A DNA stretch of 64,000 nucleotides from Myxococcus virescens (GCF_900101905.1 NZ_FNAJ01000003.1:713552-777551), one strand, 5' to 3'; numbered from the stretch's first letter, positions 25,271-34,711 are shown. Notes: generated by a model from the sequence alone, not told the origin. Program-made: numbers and translations.

Positions 25271-26503
25271 ATGAGGAACGCCCTTCATGCGGTGCGTGGC
25301 ATCGGCGCGGCCCTGGCGCGGGGACTGTTGGTCGCCTACGTGGGAGTCGGACTGCTGGTGAGTGGGTGCAAGTCAGCCTCGCACAACCCGCCGCTCGCGC
25401 CTGACGCGGGTGCACGGGCGTGGGTGCGCATTCCCGCCTCCGATGCACGCGTGCAGTACCTCGGCCGGACGTACCGTTCGGACACCGGCGTCGTCTTCTC
25501 CCACCCCGGCGTGACGATCCGAGCCCGCTTCTGGGGAGACGCCGTTCGGATGGAGCTCCACGACACGGGCCAGGGTGGAGAGGTAGGGACCACCTACTTT
25601 GATGTCGTGATTGACGGGGCGCCCGCGCGACAGCTCGCGGTGAGCCGCCATCAGTCCAGCTACCTGCTCGCCACCGGCCTGGAAGTGGGGCTGCACACGC
25701 TGGAACTCATCAAGCGCACCGAGTCCCTGGTCGGCCACAGCGAACTCGTGGCGCTGGAGGTCCATGGCGAGCTCCGGGAGCCGCCCGCCCGCTCGGGGCT
25801 CCGGATGGAGTTCGTTGGGGACTCCGTCACCTGTGGCTACGGCAGCGACGTCGCCCTCATCCCGGACTCGCCCTCCTGGACCGCGCCCACCTTCACATCG
25901 AAGAACCAGAATCCCCGGCGCACCTATGCCTGGCTCACGGCGGGGAACCTGGGCGCGGAGGCGGTGCTCATCTGCTATTCGGGCCACGGGGTGTACCGCA
26001 ACCTGGACATGTCCACGACCGGACTGGTGCCCGCGCTCTACGAACTCGCGGTCCCCGGCCACGGCGTCGCCTGGGACTTCTCTGGCCCGTCGCCCGATGT
26101 GATTGTCGTCAACGCGGGGACCAACGACACGTTCGCCGGCAGCGGCACCGACGCCTACCTTCCGGACGAAGCGGCCTTCAAATCCGCCTACCGCGCGTTC
26201 CTCACGCGGCTGCGGACGCTCCACCCGCGCGCTCATCTCGTCTGCACGTTGGGGAGCATGTCGGACGGCCACAAGCAGCTCGAGCAGAACGGCACGACGA
26301 CTTCGGTCCATGTCGGTGACTGGCTCACCGAGCTTGTAGCAGAGCGACAGCAACAGGGAGATGCCCGCGTCTACCGGCACGTGATGGCCGTGCAGAATCC
26401 CAACGTGGACGGCGTGGGCGAGGACTGGCACCCGTCGGCGGCCACACACCAGAAGATGGCGGAGGCGCTGACCGGGTTCATCCGGGACGTCGTGCGGCCC
26501 TGA
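25271..26503 (+). CDS. SGNH/GDSL esterase lipoprotein, carbohydrate esterase family 2-like
   Basis: A 410-residue predicted lipoprotein (lipobox LVSGC). An N-terminal beta-sandwich domain precedes the SGNH hydrolase, as in CE2 acetyl esterases. Block I is FVGDSVTCGYG with the nucleophile Ser, block III is NAGTND, and the catalytic His is in DWHPSAATH. CE2 enzymes remove acetyl groups from xylan, glucomannan or related glycans. The start at 25271 gives a compact leader; the frame is open to 25169 but without a ribosome site. It acts outside the cytoplasm, probably in polymer degradation. Confidence 0.82.
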   Translation: MRNALHAVRGIGAALARGLLVAYVGVGLLVSGCKSASHNPPLAPDAGARAWVRIPASDARVQYLGRTYRSDTGVVFSHPGVTIRARFWGDAVRMELHDTGQGGEVGTTYFDVVIDGAPARQLAVSRHQSSYLLATGLEVGLHTLELIKRTESLVGHSELVALEVHGELREPPARSGLRMEFVGDSVTCGYGSDVALIPDSPSWTAPTFTSKNQNPRRTYAWLTAGNLGAEAVLICYSGHGVYRNLDMSTTGLVPALYELAVPGHGVAWDFSGPSPDVIVVNAGTNDTFAGSGTDAYLPDEAAFKSAYRAFLTRLRTLHPRAHLVCTLGSMSDGHKQLEQNGTTTSVHVGDWLTELVAERQQQGDARVYRHVMAVQNPNVDGVGEDWHPSAATHQKMAEALTGFIRDVVRP

Positions 26504-26629
26504 GCGGCTTCGTGCGCCGCGAGCCGCCACGCATGTGCGTCTCATAGCGCCGCCATACGCAGGAACAGGCACCTTGGCGCATGGCGCGAAGAGGTGCCTC
26601 CGGCAACGTCGCTCGTTTATCATCGGGCC

Positions 26630-27436
26630 ATGCCCACCCATGAGACGAAGGCCACCGCCATCAGCGGGAAGGAAACGACGGTTCCGTTGCTTCCCTGCGT
26701 CTCGGCTGACGAAACATTGGCGTTCTACCAGGCGCTCGGCTTCACCGTGACGTACCAGATGACCAAGCCGTACCTGTACCTGGCGTTGCGCTGGAGTGAC
26801 ATCGAGCTGCACTTCGGCAAGGGCGCCAAGAGCCTGGACCCGAGCGAAGAGAACTCGGGTGGCTGCCTGGTCATGGTGGATTCGGTGGAGCCCTATCACC
26901 GGGCCTTCACGGACGCGCTGCGCGCGAAGTACGGCAAGGTGCTGGCCACGGGCAGGCCTCGCATCACCCGGTTCAGGCCCGGCCAGAGCCGCTTCTCACT
27001 GATTGACCCCGCCGGCAACAACATCATCTTCATCCAGCGCGATGAGCCGGAGGACCTGGAGTACGGCGGCTCCGAGAAGCTCACGGGACTGGCGAAGGCC
27101 ATCGACAACGCGCGCATCCTGCGTGAGTTCAAGAATGACGACAAAGCCGCCGCGCGGGCGCTCGACATCGGACTCGCCAGGTATGAGGCGGAGGCGCCCG
27201 TGGTGGACCGGGTTCGTGCCCTGGCCGCCCGGATGGAGTTGGCGATTGCCCTGGGGGATGCCACGACGGGACGTGCCTTGAAGCAGCAACTGCAGGCCTT
27301 GCCCCTTCCCGAGGAGGCACGGAGCCAGTTGTCCGACGAGCTGAAGGCCGCGGAGCGCCTGGAGGACTGGCTCGCCCGAACCAGGCCCGACCCGGCGCCG
27401 TCCCAACGCACGGGCTCCCCGCGGCGACGGCGCTAG
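26630..27436 (+). CDS. VOC superfamily protein with C-terminal helical extension
   Basis: A 268-residue protein. Residues 15-140 form a glyoxalase/bleomycin-resistance-type module (LPCVSADETLAFYQALGFTV, FSLIDPAGNNIIFIQRDE). Bleomycin-binding proteins of this kind are often stand-alone at about 120 residues; here an Ala/Glu-rich helical domain of about 120 residues follows (RILREFKNDDKAAARALDIG) that could be TPR-like. Metal ligands are not all obvious, so it may bind rather than catalyse. The ATG at 26630 is chosen over a start at 26594. No neighbours suggest a substrate. Confidence 0.75.
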   Translation: MPTHETKATAISGKETTVPLLPCVSADETLAFYQALGFTVTYQMTKPYLYLALRWSDIELHFGKGAKSLDPSEENSGGCLVMVDSVEPYHRAFTDALRAKYGKVLATGRPRITRFRPGQSRFSLIDPAGNNIIFIQRDEPEDLEYGGSEKLTGLAKAIDNARILREFKNDDKAAARALDIGLARYEAEAPVVDRVRALAARMELAIALGDATTGRALKQQLQALPLPEEARSQLSDELKAAERLEDWLARTRPDPAPSQRTGSPRRRR

Positions 27437-27472
27437 CGTTGGACGCCGCGCACAAGTCCATCTCGCGTTTCC

Positions 27473-27733
27473 TCACTCAGCGTCGACACCAGCGTCGGGA
27501 TTCCCCGAGCCGCCCCGGCCTTCCTTGAACCCCTGGGTCGCCTCCCGGGCCGCGCCATGGGCTTCCTTCGCGGCCTTCCGGGCGCCTTCCTGAACCTCCT
27601 TCGTCGCCTCCCCCACTTCACGGCCCACCTGCCGCGAGTTCTCCCGCGCGGACTGCTCATTGCACCCGGTGAACGCCGCGAGCGACGCCCCCAGGCCCAC
27701 CAGCGTGAGCCACTTCCAACCCTTGCCTTGCAT
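27473..27733 (-). CDS. Small Ala/Glu/Lys-rich lipoprotein
   Basis: An 86-residue protein with leader MQGKGWKWLTLVGLG and lipobox FTGC (Cys24), then a highly charged helical region with repeated EATKEVQEG, KAAKEAHGA and REATQGF, ending Asp/Gly-rich. AAGGAGG lies 7 nt before the ATG, so this short gene is well supported even though the open frame extends far upstream. Its charged amphipathic repeats recall small coiled-coil or LEA-like lipoproteins. The function is unknown; a role in envelope stress or anchoring is speculation. Confidence 0.75.
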   Translation of the reverse strand: MQGKGWKWLTLVGLGASLAAFTGCNEQSARENSRQVGREVGEATKEVQEGARKAAKEAHGAAREATQGFKEGRGGSGNPDAGVDAE

Positions 27734-27931
27734 TGCACGCCTCCTTGGCTCTTGGTGCGTTCGCACCTTCCGCAGGCGAAGGTAGTCACGCCCCCGCGGT
27801 GCGGCTGCCCGGGGGGCGAGCGCTCCCCTGGTGCGCCCAGGCAATGGCATCCACGCCAGCATGTGCGGGAGAGAACTGTCGGCGCGTCTTCTGGCTGGAA
27901 GCAGACAATCGACGGTGCCTAGGCTCCGTGC

Positions 27932-29674
27932 ATGGACCTCATCGTCGAGAACGGCCTCGTGTTCGATGGTCTGGGCAATCCCCCGCGCAAGCTCCATGTG
28001 GGCATCCGGGGAAACACTGTCACCACGCTTTCGGAAGCACCGATTCCGCGCGCCCCGCATACGCGCGTCATCGACGCCACCGGCCATTGGGTGACACCGG
28101 GATTCATCGACTGCCACACGCACTACGACGCGGAGGTGGAGCTGGCGCCCTCGCTGTCGGAGTCCGTGCGACACGGCGTCACCACGGTGTTGATGGGGAG
28201 CTGCTCGCTCAGCCTCGCGCTGGGCACGCCCGAGGACCTGGCGGACATGTTCTGCCGCGTGGAGGCCATTCCCTACGACACCGTCCGGTCGCTGCTGGAG
28301 CAGCGCAAGACGTGGAACACGCTCGGCGACTACCTGGCGCACCTGGAGCAATTGCCGCTGGGCCCCCATGTCGCGTCCTTCCTGGGACACTCCGCGCTGC
28401 GAGCCCACACCATGGGCCTGCACCGCAGCCTGGAGCCCGGCCTGCGCCCACGGGAGGACGAGCTGCGCGCCATGGAGTCCCTGGTGCGCGAAGGGCTCGA
28501 GCTCGGCTACGTGGGCCTGTCCATCATGACGCTCAAGTGGGACAAGATGGGCGGCTCGCGCGACATCCGCAGCCGCCCCCTGCCGTCCACTTACGCCCGC
28601 TGGAGCGAATACCGCCGCCTGACGCGGCTGCTCCGCGAACGAGGCCGTGTCTTCCAGGGCGTGCCCAACATCAGCACCAAGGTGAACGTGGTGCTGTTCT
28701 TCCTGGAGAGCATCGGGTTGTTCCGCCCGAGCCTCAAGACGACCGTCATCTCGATGATGGACACGCGCGCCAACCGGGGCATCCACCGCCTCATCGGCGT
28801 GCTGTCCCAGGTGGCCAACCGGCTGCTGGGGGCGGACTTCCGGTGGCAGGCCCTGCCCGAAATCTTCGACCTCTGGGCGGACGGCATCGACCTGGTCGTC
28901 TTCGAGGAGTTCGGCGCGGGCGCCGCCGCCCTCCACCTCCAGGACGCCGCCTCACGCGCGGGGCTGCTGCGAACACCGGAGTACCGCAGCCGCTTCCGCC
29001 GCGAGTGGACGAACCGCTTCCTGCCGCGGGCCTTCCACCGGGACTTCAACGAGTCGCGCATCCTCCAGTGCCCCGACGCCAGCGTGGTGGGCAAGTCCTT
29101 CGCCCAGGTGGCGAAGGAGCAGGGGCGTGACGCGGTGGACGTCTTCCTGGACCTCATCTCCACCCACGGAGACGCCCTGCGCTGGTACACGGTGATGGCC
29201 AACGACCGGCGCGAGGAGCTGGAGCGCATCTGCCGGCATCCGGACATCCTCATGGGCTTCTCGGACGCCGGGGCGCACCTGCGCAACATGGCGCACTACA
29301 ACTTCCCCCTGCGGCTGCTGCGGCTGGTGCGCGAGGCGGAGAAGCGCGGCGAGCCATTCATGAGCGTGGAGCGCGCCGTCCACCGGTTGACCGGGGAGCT
29401 GGCCGGGTGGTTCGGCCTGGATGCGGGCGTGCTCGCGGAGGGCCGCCGCGCGGACCTGGTGGTCATCCAGCCCGAAGGCCTGGACGCGAAGCTCGACCAG
29501 GTGGCCGAGGCGCCCATGGAGAACTTCGGGGGCTTCGTCCGCCTGGTCAACCGCAACGACGCCGCGGTGAAGGCGGTGCTCATCTCCGGACGCGAAGCGG
29601 TGAATGAAGCCGGAGTGTCTCCGGCCCTGGGCCGCGAGCGCGGCTTCGGCGGCGTGCTGCGCGCCCGGGCTTGA
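27932..29674 (+). CDS. N-acyl-D-amino-acid deacylase-like amidohydrolase
   Basis: A 580-residue metal-dependent amidohydrolase of the D-aminoacylase/NagA-like branch. The N-terminal beta-strand element DLIVENGLVFDG leads to the metal site DCHTHYDAE (around residue 63), the Cys of D-aminoacylase-type enzymes is found in MGSCSLSLA, and the C-terminal metal/substrate segment is GFSDAGAHLRNM, ending in the AELVVIQP-type strand pair. Family members hydrolyse N-acyl-D-amino acids or related amides. It stands alone; it lies divergent from the small lipoprotein gene 198 bp away. Confidence 0.85.
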   Translation: MDLIVENGLVFDGLGNPPRKLHVGIRGNTVTTLSEAPIPRAPHTRVIDATGHWVTPGFIDCHTHYDAEVELAPSLSESVRHGVTTVLMGSCSLSLALGTPEDLADMFCRVEAIPYDTVRSLLEQRKTWNTLGDYLAHLEQLPLGPHVASFLGHSALRAHTMGLHRSLEPGLRPREDELRAMESLVREGLELGYVGLSIMTLKWDKMGGSRDIRSRPLPSTYARWSEYRRLTRLLRERGRVFQGVPNISTKVNVVLFFLESIGLFRPSLKTTVISMMDTRANRGIHRLIGVLSQVANRLLGADFRWQALPEIFDLWADGIDLVVFEEFGAGAAALHLQDAASRAGLLRTPEYRSRFRREWTNRFLPRAFHRDFNESRILQCPDASVVGKSFAQVAKEQGRDAVDVFLDLISTHGDALRWYTVMANDRREELERICRHPDILMGFSDAGAHLRNMAHYNFPLRLLRLVREAEKRGEPFMSVERAVHRLTGELAGWFGLDAGVLAEGRRADLVVIQPEGLDAKLDQVAEAPMENFGGFVRLVNRNDAAVKAVLISGREAVNEAGVSPALGRERGFGGVLRARA

Positions 29675-29850
29675 GAGCCCGAGCGCGACCCGCGGGAATC
29701 AAGGCGTGGTGGTCCGCTGCTGCGCCCGCATCCAATCCCTCCCAAGCTGCCGATGCCCCTGGTGCGCTCAACGCGCTTCGCGACATCCCCTCATCTTCCG
29801 TCGCCTCTGGCGATGAAACATCGGCGAACCGGGCCCCGGTCCACGGGACT

Positions 29851-30636
29851 TCACGGTGAAAAGTCCAGCGTCGCCCGGACCGCATCGTGGTCGGAGCCTC
29901 CCGCGCGCAGCACCTTCGCACCGGTCAGGCGAAGTTCGCGGCCAAGGACATGGTCGATTTCGACGACGCTCGGGAGGACGGAGGCAGAACCAGGCCATGT
30001 GGCACCACAGTCGGCATTCGGTCCGTCACAAGCGTGCTGGAAACCCGCGGAGGCGAAGGCCTTCATGGCCTCGCCTGAGCGGCCTTCATTCATGTCCCCC
30101 AGCACCAGGACCGGTCCTCGCCATCGCGCATAGCGCCGCACCAGCGCCTCCGCCTGACGATGCCGAAGCACCGCGTTCTTCTCCATGGAAGTGAGCAGGT
30201 CATCTGCCCGCTGATGCCTGGCACCTGGCGCCATCAGGTGCACACAGGCCACCTTCACCAGGTGCTCACCGAGCCGAACGTCCGCCTCCAGCGCGGGCAT
30301 CCGATGTGGCGTCTGTGGTAAATGCTCCGTTCGCAGCAGCCGATGCCGGCTGGCGATACCCACACCCCAGGTTCCCTTTCGCGGAACCAACCGCACGTGG
30401 GGGAACTGCTTCCCAAGTCGTTTCCGAAAGGCCCTGACGAATCTCGGCGTCAGCTCACGCAGGCACAGGATATCGGGCGCCTCCTTCTCGATGACATCGA
30501 GCGACTTCTGCACGTCCTCCTCGGGAGCGGAGTAGAGGACGTTGTAGGTCATCACCGTGACTGGCTTGGGCGGTGAAGGCGCGGCACTTTCCTGGAGGGA
30601 AAGGACCCATGTGAGCATGAGGCTGGAGAGACACAT
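29851..30636 (-). CDS. Endonuclease/exonuclease/phosphatase family protein
   Basis: A 261-residue EEP-fold phosphodiesterase. Motifs are VMTYNVLYS, the metal-binding Glu in LCLRELTPRF, catalytic LVLGDMNEGRS and the C-terminal GGSDHDAVRATL. A hydrophobic leader (CLSSLMLTWVLSLQESAA) suggests export. The longer frame would begin at a TTG at 30654, so the ATG at 30636 with GGGG/GGAG just upstream is preferred. Substrates in this family include DNA, RNA, phospholipids and inositol phosphates, which cannot be told apart here. Start context and leader suggest an extracytoplasmic enzyme. Confidence 0.8.
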   Translation of the reverse strand: MCLSSLMLTWVLSLQESAAPSPPKPVTVMTYNVLYSAPEEDVQKSLDVIEKEAPDILCLRELTPRFVRAFRKRLGKQFPHVRLVPRKGTWGVGIASRHRLLRTEHLPQTPHRMPALEADVRLGEHLVKVACVHLMAPGARHQRADDLLTSMEKNAVLRHRQAEALVRRYARWRGPVLVLGDMNEGRSGEAMKAFASAGFQHACDGPNADCGATWPGSASVLPSVVEIDHVLGRELRLTGAKVLRAGGSDHDAVRATLDFSP

Positions 30637-30819
30637 CTCCACAATCCCCGGCAAGTCCCGTGCCCGTGGCAGGGAAACCGCACCGGCCCGTCATGGTCAG
30701 CGCCCTGCATGATGGGCGGGCGAGGGGAGTGGCCAGGCACTGTGCCGCCTCGACTTCCGCCGTGCTTTGTTCGAGCGAGCAGCGCAGAAACCCGATTCAC
30801 GACAGGAGCCCATCGAACC

Positions 30820-31590
30820 ATGTTCAAGAGAGCGGCAGTCCTGATGTTGAACTGTGGCGTATTGCTGTCCGGCTGCGGGCCCGACTCGCAGACCGGGAAC
30901 GCTGAACTCCTCTCCAACCTGACCGAGGCAGGGTTTCGCCCCGACGACATCACCGTCGTCGATGACGCCGTCTACGTCGGGGGCGACGCGCATGTGCCGC
31001 TCGCGGCCTCCCGGGAGATGCTCCAGCATGGAGAGGGAAGCAAGGAGCACTACAGGACGACCCACATCGTCGGCTCCAGCGTGACGAGGATTTGCGTCAA
31101 TCCCACGGTGGAGTTCCAGAGCCATGTCCGGCTCAACCAAGGCCTCGACATGGCCCTCGCCAACTACAATGCCTTGGGACTCAGGATTGCCTTTGTTCGA
31201 GGCTCGGCCACCGGCTGTACCGCGAACATCACCGCGAGAACCATGGCGGGTGGCGGTCACGCCGCGGGCTATCCCTCAGGCGGACTCCCCTATGGGACGA
31301 TTTCGATTGGCACCAGCCTGAACAGCTACGGCGTGGACGTGAGTGAACATGTCATCACCCATGCGCTGGGCCACACCATCGGCCTCCGCCACACGGATCT
31401 ATTCAACCCGAGCATCAGTTGTGGCAGCGGGGGTGGCGTGACGGAGCCGACGGGCACGGGCGCCTTGCACATCCCCGGAACGCCCACGGGGGCAACGCCA
31501 GGCGGGTCCATCATGAACACCTGCTACCCGCCTGACACCGACGGTGAGTTCACCCCCTCCGACATCGTCGCGTTGAACTACATGTACTGA
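30820..31590 (+). CDS. M57 (HEIGH-type) metallopeptidase homologue lacking catalytic Glu
   Basis: A 256-residue lipoprotein (lipobox LLSGC, Cys19) with the layout of the M57 dual-action HEIGH metallopeptidases common in myxobacteria. The zinc helix reads HALGHTIGLRH at residues 181-191: the three His ligands are kept, but the general-base Glu of HExGH is Ala182 (codon GCG at 31363-31365; one base from GAG). The downstream Met turn (SIMNTC) is kept. It is therefore probably catalytically dead, possibly a zinc-binding decoy or pseudopeptidase, unless the base is a sequencing error. AGGAG lies 12 nt before the ATG at 30820. Confidence 0.82.
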   Translation: MFKRAAVLMLNCGVLLSGCGPDSQTGNAELLSNLTEAGFRPDDITVVDDAVYVGGDAHVPLAASREMLQHGEGSKEHYRTTHIVGSSVTRICVNPTVEFQSHVRLNQGLDMALANYNALGLRIAFVRGSATGCTANITARTMAGGGHAAGYPSGGLPYGTISIGTSLNSYGVDVSEHVITHALGHTIGLRHTDLFNPSISCGSGGGVTEPTGTGALHIPGTPTGATPGGSIMNTCYPPDTDGEFTPSDIVALNYMY

Positions 31591-31740
31591 GATGCAGCGG
31601 TTCGATGCGCCTGCACATGAGGCGCATCATCCGCCGCCGCGGCGGCACGTCCGCCGAGGAGTTCCATCGGGACGCGGAAGCCGTCACAGCGGACCAGGAA
31701 CGACTGAAGGGCCAAGGCACGCGCTGAACGCACCGAGGCC

Positions 31741-32295
31741 CTACGGTGACTCCAGCCGGAAGCGCCCGTCCGTCAACCCACGGCGAACGGCGCCCACGGT
31801 CTCCGCGGCGTCCTGACTGCTGGTGTCGAGCACATTCCCCTCGGGGAGGGCCACCTCGCGGAAGCCGCGCCAGATGTTGCGCACCACGTCTGCGTCGGTG
31901 AGTGCGTCCGCGTGGACACGTCTCGTGGCACGCGCCACCGTCTCCGCTTCGCCCGGAAGCAGGACGATGAGGCGCAAGTCGAGCCGATGCGTCCGGGCGG
32001 CGGCAAGCCAGGGCTCGAAGAACCAAGGGCCGATGACGCCATCGACCATGACCTCATACCCGCCCACGGCATAACTCGCCGCGCTCGCCGCCAGCGCCGT
32101 CATCACCGTGGTGTTCTGAGCGTGGGACTCTGGCAGCCAGGGCGCCAGCGCACCCTTGCGGATGTAGGAATAGAAGTCGTCGGCATGCAGGTGGACCGCA
32201 CGCGCCAGCGGAGACTGCTCCGCGAGTCCACGTGCCACGGTGGACTTGCCAGCACCTGACGGGCCCGACACGAGGACGATTCGGTTCGCCTTCAT
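31741..32295 (-). CDS. P-loop ATPase/kinase, AAA_33-like
   Basis: A 184-residue P-loop protein. Walker A is SGPSGAGKST (residues 10-19), then LHADDFYSYI with two Asp, a substrate-handling pattern shared with small-molecule kinases such as uridine, gluconate or chloramphenicol kinases and zeta toxins. The second half carries a probable lid (RATRRVHADALTDADVV). No antitoxin gene is next to it. It may phosphorylate a small molecule. A minus-strand neighbour, the alpha/beta hydrolase, starts upstream and ends 49 bp before this ATG, so cotranscription is possible. Confidence 0.75.
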   Translation of the reverse strand: MKANRIVLVSGPSGAGKSTVARGLAEQSPLARAVHLHADDFYSYIRKGALAPWLPESHAQNTTVMTALAASAASYAVGGYEVMVDGVIGPWFFEPWLAAARTHRLDLRLIVLLPGEAETVARATRRVHADALTDADVVRNIWRGFREVALPEGNVLDTSSQDAAETVGAVRRGLTDGRFRLESP

Positions 32296-32344
32296 AAACC
32301 TCAGCGTAGCGGCTCGAACTCACCGACGAAACCGCTCGCGGCTT

Positions 32345-33244
32345 TCACAAAAGGGAGGCGCTGCTCTCCATGTGCACCGAATGCACGCGCTGGAGAAAGC
32401 CCCGCATGTGGGACACGATTTCGTCCAGGTGCGTCTCCAGCGCCCAGTGTCCCGCGTCCAGGACGTGCAGCTCGGCGTCCGGAACGTCTCGAAGGTACGC
32501 GCGTCCGGCGCCCTCCGGCATGTAGCCGTCGTGGGGCCCCCACAGAATCAAGGTCGGGGGTTGATGCTCGCGCAGATACGCCTGATAGCGGGACATCCAC
32601 GCCAGCGTCGTGCGCTGGTCCTCCAGCAGATGGACCAGGTTCTCCTTCCGGCCGAAGCGCTCCACCAGGGACCAGGACAACGTCCACAGGTCCGGGCTGA
32701 CGCGGTCGACGAGGCACTCGGGAATCTCGCCGATGAACTCGTCCCTGAAGCCGTCCTCACTCACCGCGGCCATCAACTTCGCTCGGCGCTCGGGCGTCGG
32801 ATTCGCCCAGGACTCCTTCAGCATCCGGTACTTCGGCCCGAACTGGTCCACGTAGATGTCGCCGTTCTGGATGACGAGCGCCGCGACTCGCTCGGGCGCG
32901 CGCAGTGCCAGCCGGAAGCCAAACTGCGAGCCGTAGTCATGCAGGTACAGCGCGTAGCGCCTGAGCCCCAGCGTCTCCACGAACCGCTCCAGGAAGCGTG
33001 CGTACCCGTCAAACGTGTAGCTGAAGCGGCTCGGCTCCGGCGTCGCGCTGTACCCGAAGCCCGGCGCGTCCGGCGCGATGAGCCGCCATGCGTCCGCGAG
33101 CGCTGGCAGCAGGTTGCGGAACTGGAATGACGAGCACGGATAGCCGTGCGGCAAGAGCACCACCGGAGCATCCTCGGGCCCGGCCTCGCGGTAGAAAATC
33201 TCGAGGCCCTCCACTTCCACCGTCCTGTGATGGACCGCCGGCAT
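32345..33244 (-). CDS. Alpha/beta hydrolase with Asp nucleophile (epoxide hydrolase/dehalogenase type)
   Basis: A 299-residue alpha/beta hydrolase. The oxyanion element is HGYP (residues 33-36), the nucleophile elbow is HDYGSQFG with Asp103 in place of Ser, and the base is in LDAGHWALE near residue 267. An Asp nucleophile is the hallmark of epoxide hydrolases and haloalkane or haloacetate dehalogenases, not of esterases. GGGAGG lies 7 nt before the ATG. Of the family's functions, a specific substrate cannot be assigned. Confidence 0.87.
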   Translation of the reverse strand: MPAVHHRTVEVEGLEIFYREAGPEDAPVVLLPHGYPCSSFQFRNLLPALADAWRLIAPDAPGFGYSATPEPSRFSYTFDGYARFLERFVETLGLRRYALYLHDYGSQFGFRLALRAPERVAALVIQNGDIYVDQFGPKYRMLKESWANPTPERRAKLMAAVSEDGFRDEFIGEIPECLVDRVSPDLWTLSWSLVERFGRKENLVHLLEDQRTTLAWMSRYQAYLREHQPPTLILWGPHDGYMPEGAGRAYLRDVPDAELHVLDAGHWALETHLDEIVSHMRGFLQRVHSVHMESSASLL

Positions 33245-33307
33245 GCATGAACCTCCCTGACCAGCGCCTGCCTTTCGGCGAAAACCTAGTCACCCAGGAG
33301 TCACCCC

Positions 33308-33649
33308 GTGGCTGGATGCCAGCTGCCGTCGCCCGGTTGCTCGCGGGTCAACCGGGATAGAGTCCGCCCCACGGCCCGGCCGTGGCCGCCCCCTCATTCC
33401 GCCCCGCATTTCGACGGCGCCTTCGTGAGGACTCGCGACGAGCGGAGCCTCCTCACCTTCATGGTCTACCTCAATGAATGTCCGGGCGGAGGCGCGACGA
33501 ACTTCCTGTCGCTTGGGCACTCCGTGACGCCGCGCACGGGCAGCGCGCTGCTCTTCAATCACCGCTTGCTTCACGAGGGCGCCACCGTCACCCAGGGCCG
33601 CAAGTACGCGCTGCGCACCGACCTCATGTATCGGCGCCCAGCCTCATGA
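33308..33649 (+). pseudogene. Truncated 2OG-Fe(II) oxygenase remnant
   Basis: From about 33404 the frame reads like the C-terminal core of a prolyl-4-hydroxylase-type 2OG-Fe(II) oxygenase: the HxD iron ligands in PHFDGAF, the strand SLLTFMVYLNE, then LLFNHRLLHEG with the distal His and the 2OG-binding Arg in KYALRTD. The N-terminal half of the family (about 100 residues) is missing, and the codons before PHFDG do not resemble it. No good start site is present. It may be a decayed gene, or a frameshift may hide the rest. Confidence 0.6.
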
Positions 33650-33775
33650 CCCTATCAACCCTCTCCAGTTTGGCACGGGCGCCATGCCCATGAACTTGAG
33701 TGGTGCCTGGTGCAACCCGCAGCAGCCAGGCTGCTCCCTCCGCCCCGGGAGTCCGTGCCACCCGGCGCGGAAGGC

Positions 33776-34711
33776 TCAGGTCGTCCCCGTCTTCAGCGCG
33801 GGCTGATGCCGAAGCAGGCTCGAACCGCTGACAATGAGAATCCCGGTGAGCACCAACACGGCCCCCACGGCGAAGAAGCCATCCGCCTGCTCATTCAGCA
33901 CCAGGATGCCCGCGCTGACGCCAAACAGCGGCGTCATGAAGGAGAAGACCGACAGGTTGGAGGCAAGATAGCGGCGCAGGAGCCAGAACCAGGTGAGGTA
34001 GCTGGCGAAGCAGACGATGACGCCCTGAAACAACAGACTTGCCCAGGCGATGGGCGCCATTGAAATCGGGCCGGCCTGACCGGTGAGCAGGGCCACCGGC
34101 AGCAGGAGCGCGACGCCGCCCACCAGTTGGTAGAGGAGCGTCTGGGTGGGGGGCGCATCAGATAGCGCCGTCACACGAATGGCCACGGTGGTGGCCCCCC
34201 AGGCGAGTCCTGCCAGCAGCCCCAGCGCGTCGCCCCAGAGCACGCCCGGGCTGATGTCGCCTTGGAGCCAGCCACCGCCAAAGGCCAACGCGATGCCCGC
34301 GAAAGCCACGGCGATGCCCAACCACTGCGTGCGCCGCAGCCGCTCGGCAGGCACGAGCCAATGCAGGCCCAGGGCCGCGAAGATGGGCGCGGTGTAGAGG
34401 AAGACGCCCATGTGTGACGCGTGGGTGTGGCGCAGCCCCTCGCCGACGAAGAGGAACTCCAGCGCGAAGAGCGCGCCCACCACGAGCCCTGGACGCCAGG
34501 GGCCACGGCGCAAGAGCCCTCGCTCGCCGCGCACCCAGCACAACAGCCCCACGAGCAGCGCGCCCACACCCGAGCGCACCGCCATCTGCATCATGGAGGG
34601 GATGTGGGGAGCCGCCAGCTTGACGGCCACCTGCTGCATGCCCCAGATGGCGCACAACGCGAGCATGCTCGCGAGCGCGAAGCCGTCCGCGGGTTTCCGG
34701 TGAGAACTCAT
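33776..34711 (-). CDS. EamA/DMT family transporter
   Basis: A 311-residue drug/metabolite transporter with ten hydrophobic segments in two EamA repeats (first: ALCAIWGMQQVAVKLAAPHI; second begins near LGLLAGLAWGATTVAIR). The ATG at 34711 follows AGGA; 34 upstream in-frame codons are not membrane-like. It is divergent from an AraC-type regulator 70 bp away, an arrangement seen in purine-analogue or metabolite exporters of the NimT/NimR kind. The substrate is not known. Confidence 0.87.
   Translation of the reverse strand: MSSHRKPADGFALASMLALCAIWGMQQVAVKLAAPHIPSMMQMAVRSGVGALLVGLLCWVRGERGLLRRGPWRPGLVVGALFALEFLFVGEGLRHTHASHMGVFLYTAPIFAALGLHWLVPAERLRRTQWLGIAVAFAGIALAFGGGWLQGDISPGVLWGDALGLLAGLAWGATTVAIRVTALSDAPPTQTLLYQLVGGVALLLPVALLTGQAGPISMAPIAWASLLFQGVIVCFASYLTWFWLLRRYLASNLSVFSFMTPLFGVSAGILVLNEQADGFFAVGAVLVLTGILIVSGSSLLRHQPALKTGTT

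Noticed and set aside
27733..28936. Upstream extension of the small lipoprotein frame to 487 codons
   Set aside because: The added part is antisense to the amidohydrolase gene and lacks domains; the lipobox and AAGGAGG fix the start at 27733.
31605..31727. Plus-strand 40-codon frame MRLHMRRIIRRRGG between the peptidase homologue and the P-loop gene
   Set aside because: Too short, basic and without a ribosome site or recognised relatives.
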